Positions 1 to 9,158 of a stretch of DNA of 64,000 nucleotides are shown here, piece by piece (the stretch's first letter is position 1; each line of letters begins with the position of its first letter). The stretch covers positions 124,001-188,000 of the forward strand of contig NZ_JABUXV010000007.1 of assembly GCF_014897705.1 (NCBI RefSeq). Reading direction: 5' to 3'. Under the pieces are notes generated by a model. The model had not been told where the DNA came from. It did no database searches and saw only the letters and a program-made list of their open reading frames with translations. Origin of the DNA: Brachybacterium sp. FME24. Its GTDB lineage: Bacteria; Actinomycetota; Actinomycetes; Actinomycetales; Dermabacteraceae. A program made the translations under genes and the position numbers.

Positions 1-1398
1 CGCCGACGCCTCCGGGAGCTCCTCCGCGACACCCGTGGCGCCGCCGAGGGTCTCGGAGGCCGACTCCCGCTGGGACGCGGTGAGCTGCGCAGGCAGGTCG
101 ACGTGACGTCGATAGGCGGCATTCAGTAGGGACCCCAGCACGGCGGTGCCGAGCACCGCACCGGTCTCGTACGCGGTCTCGGAGATCGCCGAGGCGGCGC
201 CGGCCTTCTCGGCCGGCACCGCGGAGAGGATCAGGTCGTTGCTGATGGTCTCGGCCGCACCGACGCCCGCACCCAGCAGGGCGAAGGCGATCAGCAGCGT
301 CAGGTCGCTGCCCCAGGAGCCCGTGATCGCCACCAGGAGGTAGCCGGAGGCATTCAGCAGCAATCCGCCGGTGACAGCGGTTGCCGGGGAGATGCGGCGA
401 ACCAGGCGCACCACCAGCAGTCCCGCGGCGACGGTCACCAGCAGCCCGGGCAGCAGCACCAGCCCTGCCTCCATCGGGGAGCGCCCGCTGACCAGCTGCA
501 GGTGCTGCGAGATGAAGTAGAGGAAGCCGACCAGGGAGAAGACGCTGAGCAGGTTGGCGCTGACGGCGCCGGTGAACACGGGCCGAGCGAACAGGGTCAC
601 GTCGAGCATCGGCTGCGCACGGGTCAGCTGGCGGCGCACGAAGGCGAACCCGGAGGCCAGTGCGACCGCGGCGCTGAGCACGGCGATCGCGCTCAGGCCG
701 CTGCCGGCGACGGCCTTGATCGCGTAGACCAGCGGCGTCATGGTCAGCAGCGCCAGGGCGATGCTGATCGGGTCGACCGGGCCCGGAGTGGGATCCTTCG
801 ACTCCGGGACCAGCAGGGGGCCCAGGAGCAGCAGCGGCAGCATCACCGGTACGGCGAGCAGGAAGACGGAGCCCCAGGCGAAGTGCTCCAGGAGGAAACC
901 GCCGACGATCGGGCCGAGGGCCGCGCCGCCGGAGAAGCCTGCCGCCCAGATCGCGATCGCGGTGCGCCGCTGCGTGGGGTCGGTGAAGATGTTCCGTATC
1001 AGCGAGAGCGTGGCGGGCATGAGCATCGCCCCGAAGAAGCCCATCAGCACGCGCCCGGCGATCAGGAGCTCCGCAGTCGGGGAGAACGCCGCGGCGGCGG
1101 AGATCACGGTGAACCCGAGGGCGCCGATCAGGAGCAGACGCCGTCGCCCGACGCGGTCGCCGAGGCTGCCCATGGGGACCAGCAGGCCGGCCAGGATCAG
1201 CGGGTACGCGTCGACGATCCACAGCAGCTGCTGACCGGAGGGGGTGAGCGCCTCGGAGATCGCGGGCAGGGCGAAGGCGAGCACCGTGTTGTCGACCGCG
1301 ATCAGCAGCACCGGGAGCATCAGCACCACGAGCGCCCACCAGCGCGCGGCGGAGCCACGGAGGGCGCGGGTAGGGGCGGGGCTGATGACGCTCTGCAC
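1..1398 (-). CDS. DHA2-family MFS drug exporter (QacA/SmvA-like), C-terminus outside window
   Basis: Inner-membrane drug:proton antiporter by family. The 466 visible codons start at a GTG with an AGGAG box 7 nt upstream and stay open to the window edge, so the C-terminus is missing. The N-terminus has the first helix with AVDNTVLAFALP, followed by the loop motif GDRVGRRR (motif A) typical of 14-helix DHA2 exporters such as QacA and SmvA. It is divergent from a TetR repressor, and a perfect palindrome lies inside its promoter, so drug-responsive repression is likely. The substrate is unknown; quaternary ammonium compounds or dyes would be typical of the family. A large set of long reading frames on the opposite strand here are shadows of this gene. 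Confidence 0.9.
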   Translation of the reverse strand, partial: MQSVISPAPTRALRGSAARWWALVVLMLPVLLIAVDNTVLAFALPAISEALTPSGQQLLWIVDAYPLILAGLLVPMGSLGDRVGRRRLLLIGALGFTVISAAAAFSPTAELLIAGRVLMGFFGAMLMPATLSLIRNIFTDPTQRRTAIAIWAAGFSGGAALGPIVGGFLLEHFAWGSVFLLAVPVMLPLLLLGPLLVPESKDPTPGPVDPISIALALLTMTPLVYAIKAVAGSGLSAIAVLSAAVALASGFAFVRRQLTRAQPMLDVTLFARPVFTGAVSANLLSVFSLVGFLYFISQHLQLVSGRSPMEAGLVLLPGLLVTVAAGLLVVRLVRRISPATAVTGGLLLNASGYLLVAITGSWGSDLTLLIAFALLGAGVGAAETISNDLILSAVPAEKAGAASAISETAYETGAVLGTAVLGSLLNAAYRRHVDLPAQLTASQRESASETLGGATGVAEELPEASA

Positions 1399-1457
1399 GG
1401 GAACTCCTGGATCGGGATGCGACGCGCTCAGGACTCGACGCGTGCGGGACTCGCCCT

Positions 1458-1487
1458 AAACTAGACCGTCCAGACGGTACAGTTCAA
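1458..1487 (-). promoter_or_regulatory. Promoter of the partial exporter
   Basis: On the minus strand a TTGAAC box (1487-1482) and a TAGTTT box (1463-1458) are separated by 18 nt. The TetR-type palindrome fills the spacer, so a bound repressor would block RNA polymerase. Prediction from sequence only. Confidence 0.6.
1465..1478. promoter_or_regulatory. Probable TetR operator
   Basis: Perfect 14-bp palindrome ACCGTC-CA-GACGGT in the 125-bp gap between the exporter and the divergent tetR-type gene. It lies in the exporter promoter spacer and about 33 bp upstream of the tetR -10 box. Position and symmetry suit a TetR dimer controlling the exporter. Confidence 0.6.
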
Positions 1488-1510
1488 GAGGCTACGGACC
1501 ACCCATCACG

Positions 1511-1516
1511 TAAGGT
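1511..1516 (+). promoter_or_regulatory. -10 box of leaderless tetR-type gene
   Basis: TAAGGT followed by 7 nt and then the ATG at 1524. The transcript would begin at or next to the start codon; no Shine-Dalgarno sequence is visible. Confidence 0.45.
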
Positions 1517-1523
1517 CGCTCTC

Positions 1524-2108
1524 ATGTCCGCACGCGACTCACTGCTCGACGCCTACCAGGCCCTGCTCCTGGACGAGGGCGAGCGCGCCGCCACGCTCGA
1601 CGCGGTCGCCGCCCGGGCGGGCGTCTCCAAGGGCGGACTGCTCTACCACTTCCGCTCCAAGGAAGCGCTGGCCGCAGGCCTCATCGACCGACTGGACGAG
1701 CTCGTCGCCGCGGACCGCGACCAGATGCGCGACGCCCCGGACGGGCCGTCGCGGTACTACGTGCGCAACTCCGTGTGGAGCGACTCCCCCGTGGATCGCA
1801 CGCTGGTCGCGGTCGCGCAGCTGGCACAGGAGTCCCATCCCCCAGCGCGGGAGGCGATCGCCCGCGCGCGCGATCGATGGCTCCTCCTGATCCTCGAGGA
1901 GGTCGGCGACGAGGCGACCGCCCACGCCATCCTGCTGATCGGCGACGGCCTGTACTTCGATGCCGCGCTGACCGGCGGCTTCACCACGAGCGTCGAGGAT
2001 GCCGAAGCTCTGGTCGGGGTGGTGGACCGGCTCATCGCGAGCGTCGCCGCCCCTGCCGTCGATGCTCCTGTCGTCGACGCCCCTGCCGTGGACTCCCCGG
2101 GGCCCTGA
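1524..2108 (+). CDS. TetR/AcrR-family transcriptional repressor
   Basis: A 194-residue DNA-binding repressor. The N-terminal helix-turn-helix lies at about residues 24-43 (DAVAARAGVSKGGLLYHF), and the rest is a helical ligand-binding domain. Most of it looks like a normal TetR, but the last 25 residues are a low-complexity tail of Ala-Pro-Val-Asp repeats (AVDAPVVDAPAVD) that is not part of the fold. It is divergently transcribed from the DHA2 exporter and almost certainly represses it, and possibly itself, from the palindrome at 1465-1478. The gene is probably leaderless. The inducer cannot be read from sequence. Confidence 0.9.
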   Translation: MSARDSLLDAYQALLLDEGERAATLDAVAARAGVSKGGLLYHFRSKEALAAGLIDRLDELVAADRDQMRDAPDGPSRYYVRNSVWSDSPVDRTLVAVAQLAQESHPPAREAIARARDRWLLLILEEVGDEATAHAILLIGDGLYFDAALTGGFTTSVEDAEALVGVVDRLIASVAAPAVDAPVVDAPAVDSPGP

Positions 2109-2151
2109 CCGCACCATCGCGAACCTGCTGCCGGATGCGGCCCCACGGCGC

Positions 2152-2184
2152 GACGCGCCGACCCCCGGAAGGGGCCGACGCGTC
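2152..2184. terminator. Hairpin between convergent tetR and rpf genes
   Basis: Inverted repeat of 14-nt arms (2152-2165 and 2171-2184) with two mismatches and a 5-nt loop, very G+C-rich. It sits between two convergent genes and could end transcription from either side; there is no clear T-run. Confidence 0.45.
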
Positions 2185-2219
2185 GGGGTGCGGCGATGCG
2201 GCGACCGGGCCGCGACGGG

Positions 2220-3590
<1,371 letters not shown>

Positions 3591-4334
3591 TCAGATGACG
3601 GAGCGCCCGCCATCGACCCGCATGTTCTCGCCGGTGATCATCGCCGAGTCCGCGCTCGCCAGGAAGGCGACGAGGGAGGCGACCTCGTCGGGCGTGGCGA
3701 AACGGCCGGCCGGGATCGCGCTGCGCGCCGTCTCGCCCTTCTCCCCCACCCAGATCTCGCGGGCCAGCGCGGTGTCGACGATGGTCGGGGAGACGGCGTT
3801 GACCGTGACCCCGCGGCTCGCCCACTCCACCGCCAGCACCCGGGTGAAGCCGAGCACCCCGGCCTTGCTGGCGGAGTAGGCGGCATGCTCGACCAGCCCG
3901 ATCTCGGCGGCCTGGGAGGCGATGGTGACGATGCGACCGTATCCGGCCTCGAGCATCGCGCGACCTCCCGCCTGGGACATGAAGAAGCTGCCGGAGAGGT
4001 TCACCGCGAGAGTGGACTGCCAGTCCTTCTCGGAGAGCTCCTCCCCGGGCCCGAAACGGCCGATGCCGGCGGAGTTGACGAGGATCTGCGGGGCGCCGAG
4101 CTCGGCGACGACGCGGGAGATCGCCTCGTGCGCGACGGTGGCGTCGGCGATGTTCGCGGTGACGGCCAGGTGGCCCTCCCCGGGCAGGGCGGCGAGCGCC
4201 TCCTGCAGCGAGGGGGCGATGTCGACTCCGGCGATACGGGCTCCGCGCTCGGCGAGGTAGGTGGCGATGGCGTTGCCGATCCCGGTGGCCGCGCCGGTGA
4301 TGACGGCGATCTGATCGGTGAAGTCGTTGCTCAT
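3591..4334 (-). CDS. Short-chain dehydrogenase/reductase (SDR)
   Basis: A 247-residue cytosolic NAD(P)-dependent oxidoreductase of classical SDR type. It shows the cofactor motif GAATGIG near residue 14, the NSAG motif, and the catalytic YSASK (Tyr-xxx-Lys) with a preceding Ser (TIASQ). The C-terminus DGGRSVI is typical. An acidic residue at the end of the second strand (GVDIAP) suggests NAD preference. The start has a GGAGAC box upstream. It resembles polyol dehydrogenases of the GolD group, but the substrate cannot be fixed from sequence. It is divergent from a DHA2 exporter across 284 bp. Confidence 0.9.
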   Translation of the reverse strand: MSNDFTDQIAVITGAATGIGNAIATYLAERGARIAGVDIAPSLQEALAALPGEGHLAVTANIADATVAHEAISRVVAELGAPQILVNSAGIGRFGPGEELSEKDWQSTLAVNLSGSFFMSQAGGRAMLEAGYGRIVTIASQAAEIGLVEHAAYSASKAGVLGFTRVLAVEWASRGVTVNAVSPTIVDTALAREIWVGEKGETARSAIPAGRFATPDEVASLVAFLASADSAMITGENMRVDGGRSVI

Positions 4335-4606
4335 GCAGGCGTCTCCTGTCTCGTGATCGCGGGGGCCGCGATGTGGTTGCCGTGCCCTTCCGCGTTCTGC
4401 CGTGATGATCCATTCTCACCCCTCACCGCCGCGACGCGGCCGGTGGACTCCCTGCACCGACGAGGACACTGCGGGTGACGCAGAAGGGGGCGCTGCCTTG
4501 CCCCCACGCGATCACGGGACGGGACGAATCCCGACTCCTCTGCGCCGTGGGTGAACGGGGACAGGGGACTCGCGTTAAAGCCTGGCCCCACGCACCACGG
4601 CGTGCC

Positions 4607-4612
4607 TACTCT
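4607..4612 (+). promoter_or_regulatory. -10 box of leaderless exporter gene
   Basis: TACTCT followed by 6 nt and then the GTG start at 4619, a typical leaderless arrangement. This supports the GTG start over an in-frame upstream extension that would begin near 4475. Confidence 0.5.
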
Positions 4613-4618
4613 TCTCCC

Positions 4619-6193
4619 GTGCACAACAACTCTGCCGCCTCCGAGCACACGAGCACGCCCACCTCCGAGACCCTCGCCGGCGCGCGCACCGCCGCCCCCG
4701 CCGCGACCCCTGCGCCGGGCGTCATCTCCCCGCGCGATCGCAGCGTCATCGTGCTGCTGCTGATCAGCGCGTTCGTCGTCATCCTGAACGAGACGATCCT
4801 GTCGGTGGCGCTGCCCCCGATCATGGACGACCTGAACCTGGCCGAGACCACCGCGCAGTGGCTGACCACGGGCTTCATGCTCACGATGGCCGTGGTCATC
4901 CCGATCACCGGCTACCTGATGGGACGCTTCTCCACCCGCCAGGTGTTCGGCCTCGCCATGACGACCTTCGTGATCGGCACCCTGATCTGTGCGATCTCGC
5001 CGTCGTTCCTGCCGCTGCTGCTGGGCCGCATCGTGCAGGCCTCCGGCACGGCGATCATGATGCCGCTGCTGATGACCACGGTGATGAACCTGGTGCCGCC
5101 GTCCAAGCACGGCATGGTGATGGGCAACATCTCGATCGTCATCTCGGTCGCGCCCGCGCTCGGCCCGACGGTCTCCGGCCTGGTCCTGTCCTTCGCCCCC
5201 TGGCGCGCCCTGTTCCTGCTGGTGCTGCCGATCGCGATCATCGCCCTGGCCTTCGGACTGCGCCGCATCGAGAACGTCAACGAGGGATCCTCGCAGCCCG
5301 CCGACGTCCTGTCGGTGCTGCTGTCCGGCGTCGGCTTCGGCACCCTGGTGTACGGCCTGACCGGAATCTCCGGCGGCGAATCCGGTGCGGCCGACGCCGC
5401 CTCCGGCGGGGCTCCGACCGCCGCGATCGTCTGCCTGGTCATCGGCGTGATCTCGCTCGTCCTGTTCGTGCGCCGCCAGCTGGGGCTGCAGAAGGTCGAG
5501 CGCGCCCTGCTGGATCTGCGCACCTTCGCCACCCGCAACTTCTCGGTCGCCGTGGCGCTGATGATGGTCATGATGGGCGCCATGTTCGGTGTGGTCGTGC
5601 TGCTGCCGATCTTCCTGCAGCGCGTGCTGGAGCTGTCCACCCTTCAGGTGGGGCTGATGATGCTTCCCGGCGGGCTCACGATGGGGCTGCTGGCCCCGTT
5701 CGTCGGCCGCCTGTTCGACCGTGTGGGCCCGCGCCCACTGCTGGTCCCGGGCCTGACCGCCGTGGTGATCGGGATCGGGATCATGTCCCGGGTACCGGAT
5801 CAGGCGTGGCTGATCGTGGTGGGCCACGTGGTCATGTCGCTCGGGCTGGCCTTCGTGTTCACGCCCCTGATGACCACCGCCATGGGGTCGCTGCCCAAAC
5901 CGCTGTACCCGCACGGCTCGGCGATCGTGGGAACCGTGCAGCAGGTGGCCGGGGCCGCCGGCGCCGCGCTCATGGTCTCGATCATGGCGCGCGTCTCGGC
6001 CGGGACCGTCGCCGACGGCGGCACCGAGCTCGAAGGCATCTCCAGCGGCACCTCGGTGGCGTTCACGATCTCCGCCGTGCTCGGCGTGGCCACCGTGCTC
6101 ATCGCGCTGTTCATCCGCCGCAACCCGGCGAACGCCGGAGATGCGCCGGTGACGGCGCGCGACGACTCCGCGGAGACCAGCGTCGCCGCCTGA
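4619..6193 (+). CDS. DHA2-family MFS exporter (EmrB/LmrB-like)
   Basis: A 524-residue 14-helix inner-membrane exporter. A hydrophilic Ala/Thr/Pro-rich N-terminal tail of about 40 residues precedes the first helix (VILNETILSVALP). The first-loop motif is degenerate (MGRFSTRQ). The highly hydrophobic body ends in a short charged tail. LmrB/EmrB relatives expel lincosamides, uncouplers and other hydrophobic compounds, but the substrate here is unknown. I chose the GTG start at 4619 because of the -10 box directly upstream. No regulator gene is adjacent; the divergent neighbour is an SDR enzyme. Confidence 0.9.
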   Translation: MHNNSAASEHTSTPTSETLAGARTAAPAATPAPGVISPRDRSVIVLLLISAFVVILNETILSVALPPIMDDLNLAETTAQWLTTGFMLTMAVVIPITGYLMGRFSTRQVFGLAMTTFVIGTLICAISPSFLPLLLGRIVQASGTAIMMPLLMTTVMNLVPPSKHGMVMGNISIVISVAPALGPTVSGLVLSFAPWRALFLLVLPIAIIALAFGLRRIENVNEGSSQPADVLSVLLSGVGFGTLVYGLTGISGGESGAADAASGGAPTAAIVCLVIGVISLVLFVRRQLGLQKVERALLDLRTFATRNFSVAVALMMVMMGAMFGVVVLLPIFLQRVLELSTLQVGLMMLPGGLTMGLLAPFVGRLFDRVGPRPLLVPGLTAVVIGIGIMSRVPDQAWLIVVGHVVMSLGLAFVFTPLMTTAMGSLPKPLYPHGSAIVGTVQQVAGAAGAALMVSIMARVSAGTVADGGTELEGISSGTSVAFTISAVLGVATVLIALFIRRNPANAGDAPVTARDDSAETSVAA

Positions 6194-6243
6194 GGGTCTC
6201 GGGGCACCTTGGGCGCCCAGTTCGCGGGTCGGCCCTCTCGGCC

Positions 6244-7503
6244 TCAGCTGCAGTTGTTCCAGGTCTCGACGTCGGTCGTGAGCATCAGCCCGGTGATCTC
6301 TCCGGTCTCCGCATCCATGCAGAAGGCGTACGAGAAGCCGGACTCGAGGTCCGTCTCCACGGCCAGCTCACCGCCGGGGTCGACGTACGCGATCGCGTCG
6401 ACGTCGACGGGGATGCGCTGCTTCTCCCTTCCCGCCTCCCCGGAGGGCTCGCCGTCCTGGCCCTGCCCCTCATGCGGGGTGAACTCGGCGATCCCACTGC
6501 TGGTGCTCATCACGTACCACATGAAGGCATCACCGCTGCGGGCGTCCACCACGGGCTCCTCCAGCAGTACCCACGTCCCCTGACGGGAGGGCTCGTCGGC
6601 CTCGTCCGCCGAGACGTCGGGGAGCGCGAACGGGCACCCCTCGGGGACCGGCGAAGTGCTGGCCGTGCAGCGCTCGAGGACGTCGGCGACCTGATCCCGC
6701 ACCTCCTCATGACCGGCCTCGCTGAGGTCGTACCAGAGGTTTCCCGCCGGCTTCCTCCACGTTCCGAGCACCGGTGGGGCTTCGAGCGTGACCTGCTTCG
6801 GTCTCTGCCACGGCCCGCTTTCCGGGACGGTGATCTCGTAGGTGCCGGGCAGGAGCTGCATCGCGATCTGCGGTGAGATGCTATCCGGCTGGACCAGCAG
6901 GTCCTCGACCGGAATCGGGATGCCATTGATGACGATGTCCTCGGCCCCCAGCGGGAGGGACACCAGGAACTCGGGCACCTCCACGGGTTCCAGCACCCAG
7001 GTCACGGGTGTGAAGGCACTGCCCGACTCCGGGGTGAGCGTCAGGGTGGTCTCGAGCGCCTCCTCCCCGTTGTCGAGGGTCGCCGTGACCGTGGCGGTCC
7101 CCGCGCCCACCTCCACCTCGTCGATCTCGAACGACTGGATGCGGTCCGTCGCGGACTGCAGGATCTGCGTGGTCAGCGCTGCGCCACTGGCGTCCGGCGC
7201 CGCCACCACGTGCTCACGGAGCTGATCCGCGTCGCCGGCCACCAGCGCCTGGAGGAAGTCCTGGGCCACCCGCTCCGGCGTCGAGGTGGTCGAGAGGAGG
7301 CGAGGCAGTCCCACGGCCAAGGCCACGACCAGCAGGAGGGCGGCGCCGACGCCGAGCATCCGGCGCGCCCGTGGCCGGAGTCCGCCTCGCGGCGCGGGCG
7401 GCGCCGGTCGGGACGGGGCCGGCGCGGCCGACGGGTCGGAATCCTCGCCCCAGCCCAGCGGGATCGCCTGACCCTGCCTGCGGTCGCGTCGTGACGTCCC
7501 CAT
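6244..7503 (-). CDS. Membrane-anchored extracytoplasmic protein of unknown function
   Basis: A 419-residue protein. A charged, Pro-rich cytoplasmic N-terminus of about 48 residues is followed by one hydrophobic helix at about 49-70. The rest is predicted extracytoplasmic. Residues after the helix (VAQDFLQALVAGDADQL) look like a small NTF2/DUF4878-type domain, then beta-rich sequence without a recognised family. Several Cys occur in the second half (for example in CTASTSPVPEGC and near the end, NNCS), compatible with disulfides outside the cell. It starts 24 nt after the stop of the upstream DHA2 exporter on the same strand, with GGAG before the ATG, so they form an operon. Function unknown. 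Confidence 0.75.
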   Translation of the reverse strand: MGTSRRDRRQGQAIPLGWGEDSDPSAAPAPSRPAPPAPRGGLRPRARRMLGVGAALLLVVALAVGLPRLLSTTSTPERVAQDFLQALVAGDADQLREHVVAAPDASGAALTTQILQSATDRIQSFEIDEVEVGAGTATVTATLDNGEEALETTLTLTPESGSAFTPVTWVLEPVEVPEFLVSLPLGAEDIVINGIPIPVEDLLVQPDSISPQIAMQLLPGTYEITVPESGPWQRPKQVTLEAPPVLGTWRKPAGNLWYDLSEAGHEEVRDQVADVLERCTASTSPVPEGCPFALPDVSADEADEPSRQGTWVLLEEPVVDARSGDAFMWYVMSTSSGIAEFTPHEGQGQDGEPSGEAGREKQRIPVDVDAIAYVDPGGELAVETDLESGFSYAFCMDAETGEITGLMLTTDVETWNNCS

Positions 7504-7527
7504 GTCTCTCCTCGCCGGGTCTGCGCT

Positions 7528-8958
7528 CTACAGCGCTCCCGGGTTCGCTTTCTCGCGGGCGCGGTCGGCGAAGCTCACGGCCATCGCGGCGAGGGTGAGC
7601 GCCATGATGATCGCGATCGCGATCGTGAATGCCTCGAGCCAGGCATGACCACCTTCGGTGAGGGAGAAGATGATGCCGGGGATCATCGCGGTGCCGATGG
7701 CGGCGCCGGTGCGCTGGCCCAGCTGCAGGATACCGCCGGCGACGCCACCGAAGCGGGGGTCCACGGAGTTCAGGGTGAGAGTCTGGTTGGGCGAGATCGT
7801 CATGCCCTGGCTGAGGCCCATGAACATCAGTGGCGCGGCGAGGAACCAGAACGGCACGGTCCCGTTCTCCACGAACTGCGTGAGGATCCCGGTGCCGAGC
7901 AGGCCCACGAAGGCGACACCGAAGCCCACGATCACCATGCGCCGGCCCAGGGTGAGCACGTAGCGACCCGCGATCTGCGAGGAGATCGCGGCCGCGATCG
8001 AGGAGGGCAGGCCCATCAGGGAGGCCTCGAAGGCGGTGTGCCCGAGGTGCATCTGCAGATACAGCGGCACGATGATCCACACACTGGTGGCTCCGAGGAA
8101 GTACACCGAGACGATGAGGATGCCGTTGCGGAACGCCCGGTTGGCGAAGATCGCGGTATCCACCATCGGCGGGCGCCCGGAGCGCTTGTACCGCTGCTCC
8201 CACGCCCACCACAGGCCCAGCATCAGCAGCCCGGCGGGGAAGGACAGCCACACCAGCGCGCTCATGCCCCGCTCGAGGAAAGGCAGCATGATGCCGAGGA
8301 TCGCCAGGCACAGCAGGATCGTGCCGAGGGGATCGAGGTCCGGTCTGGCCCTGCCGCGGGCACGGTCGTCCGGGATGAACTTGAAGGCGCCGATGATGGC
8401 GGCGATGCCGATCGGGACGTTCATCAGGAACATCCAGCGCCAGCCCTGGTCGGGGCCGAGGATCTGGATGAGTGCGCCGCCGATGACGGGGCCGACGGCG
8501 GTGGCGACGGCGACCGTGGTGGCCAGCAGCGCGAAGGCGCGGGCGCGATCCTGACCGCGGAAGTGCTGCTGGATCAGGGCGACCGTCTGCGGATTCAGCA
8601 GGCCCGAGCCGAGACCCTGCAGGATGCGGGCGACGTTGAGCATCTCGACCGAGGGGGCGAGACCGCTGAGCAGGGAGCCGACCGTGAACACGCCGACCCC
8701 GATGACGAGCATGCGGCGCCGCCCGGTGGCATCGCCGGCGCGTCCGGCGGGGACCAGGAGCATCCCGAAGGCCAGCGCGTATCCGGAGATCACCCACTGC
8801 AGCCCGCCCGTCGTGGCGTCGAGGCTCTCGCCGATCGCGGTCAGCGCCACGTTGATGACGCTCACGGCGATCAGGGCCATGAACAAGGGGGCGAGGAGGA
8901 CAGCGAGCAGGGGCTTACGACGCACCGCAGGAGTCGGCGCGCTGGGGTCGGGGATCAC
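7528..8958 (-). CDS. DHA2-family MFS exporter
   Basis: A 476-residue 14-helix exporter of the EmrB/QacA group. Visible features are the first helix (LIAVSVINVALTAI), motif A as GDATGRRR, and motif C-like sequence GPVIGGALIQ. I chose the GTG at 8958 because a TATCCT -10 box ends 6 nt upstream and because upstream in-frame sequence is Arg-rich and unlike protein. It is co-transcribed with the membrane-anchored unknown protein that follows. The substrate is unknown. It is the third DHA2 exporter in the first 9 kb. Confidence 0.88.
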   Translation of the reverse strand: MIPDPSAPTPAVRRKPLLAVLLAPLFMALIAVSVINVALTAIGESLDATTGGLQWVISGYALAFGMLLVPAGRAGDATGRRRMLVIGVGVFTVGSLLSGLAPSVEMLNVARILQGLGSGLLNPQTVALIQQHFRGQDRARAFALLATTVAVATAVGPVIGGALIQILGPDQGWRWMFLMNVPIGIAAIIGAFKFIPDDRARGRARPDLDPLGTILLCLAILGIMLPFLERGMSALVWLSFPAGLLMLGLWWAWEQRYKRSGRPPMVDTAIFANRAFRNGILIVSVYFLGATSVWIIVPLYLQMHLGHTAFEASLMGLPSSIAAAISSQIAGRYVLTLGRRMVIVGFGVAFVGLLGTGILTQFVENGTVPFWFLAAPLMFMGLSQGMTISPNQTLTLNSVDPRFGGVAGGILQLGQRTGAAIGTAMIPGIIFSLTEGGHAWLEAFTIAIAIIMALTLAAMAVSFADRAREKANPGAL

Positions 8959-8964
8959 CCCAGC

Positions 8965-8970
8965 AGGATA
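8965..8970 (-). promoter_or_regulatory. -10 box of leaderless exporter gene
   Basis: TATCCT on the minus strand, followed by 6 nt and the GTG at 8958. No Shine-Dalgarno sequence is visible. Confidence 0.5.
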
Positions 8971-9158
8971 TGCACTGACTGCAGGTTGAGGGAGAGTGGG
9001 GTGAGCGGAGAGGCACGGCGAGGACGCCGGACGGAACCGGTTATCCACAAAGGAGGGGGCTGCGCCGACGCCACCTCGCGATCTCTGGTTGCATGGCTCT
9101 CGCGCACCGCCTCGGAGCGCTCGGAGATATGGCGAGACCGCACGACAGGAGCCTGCAG

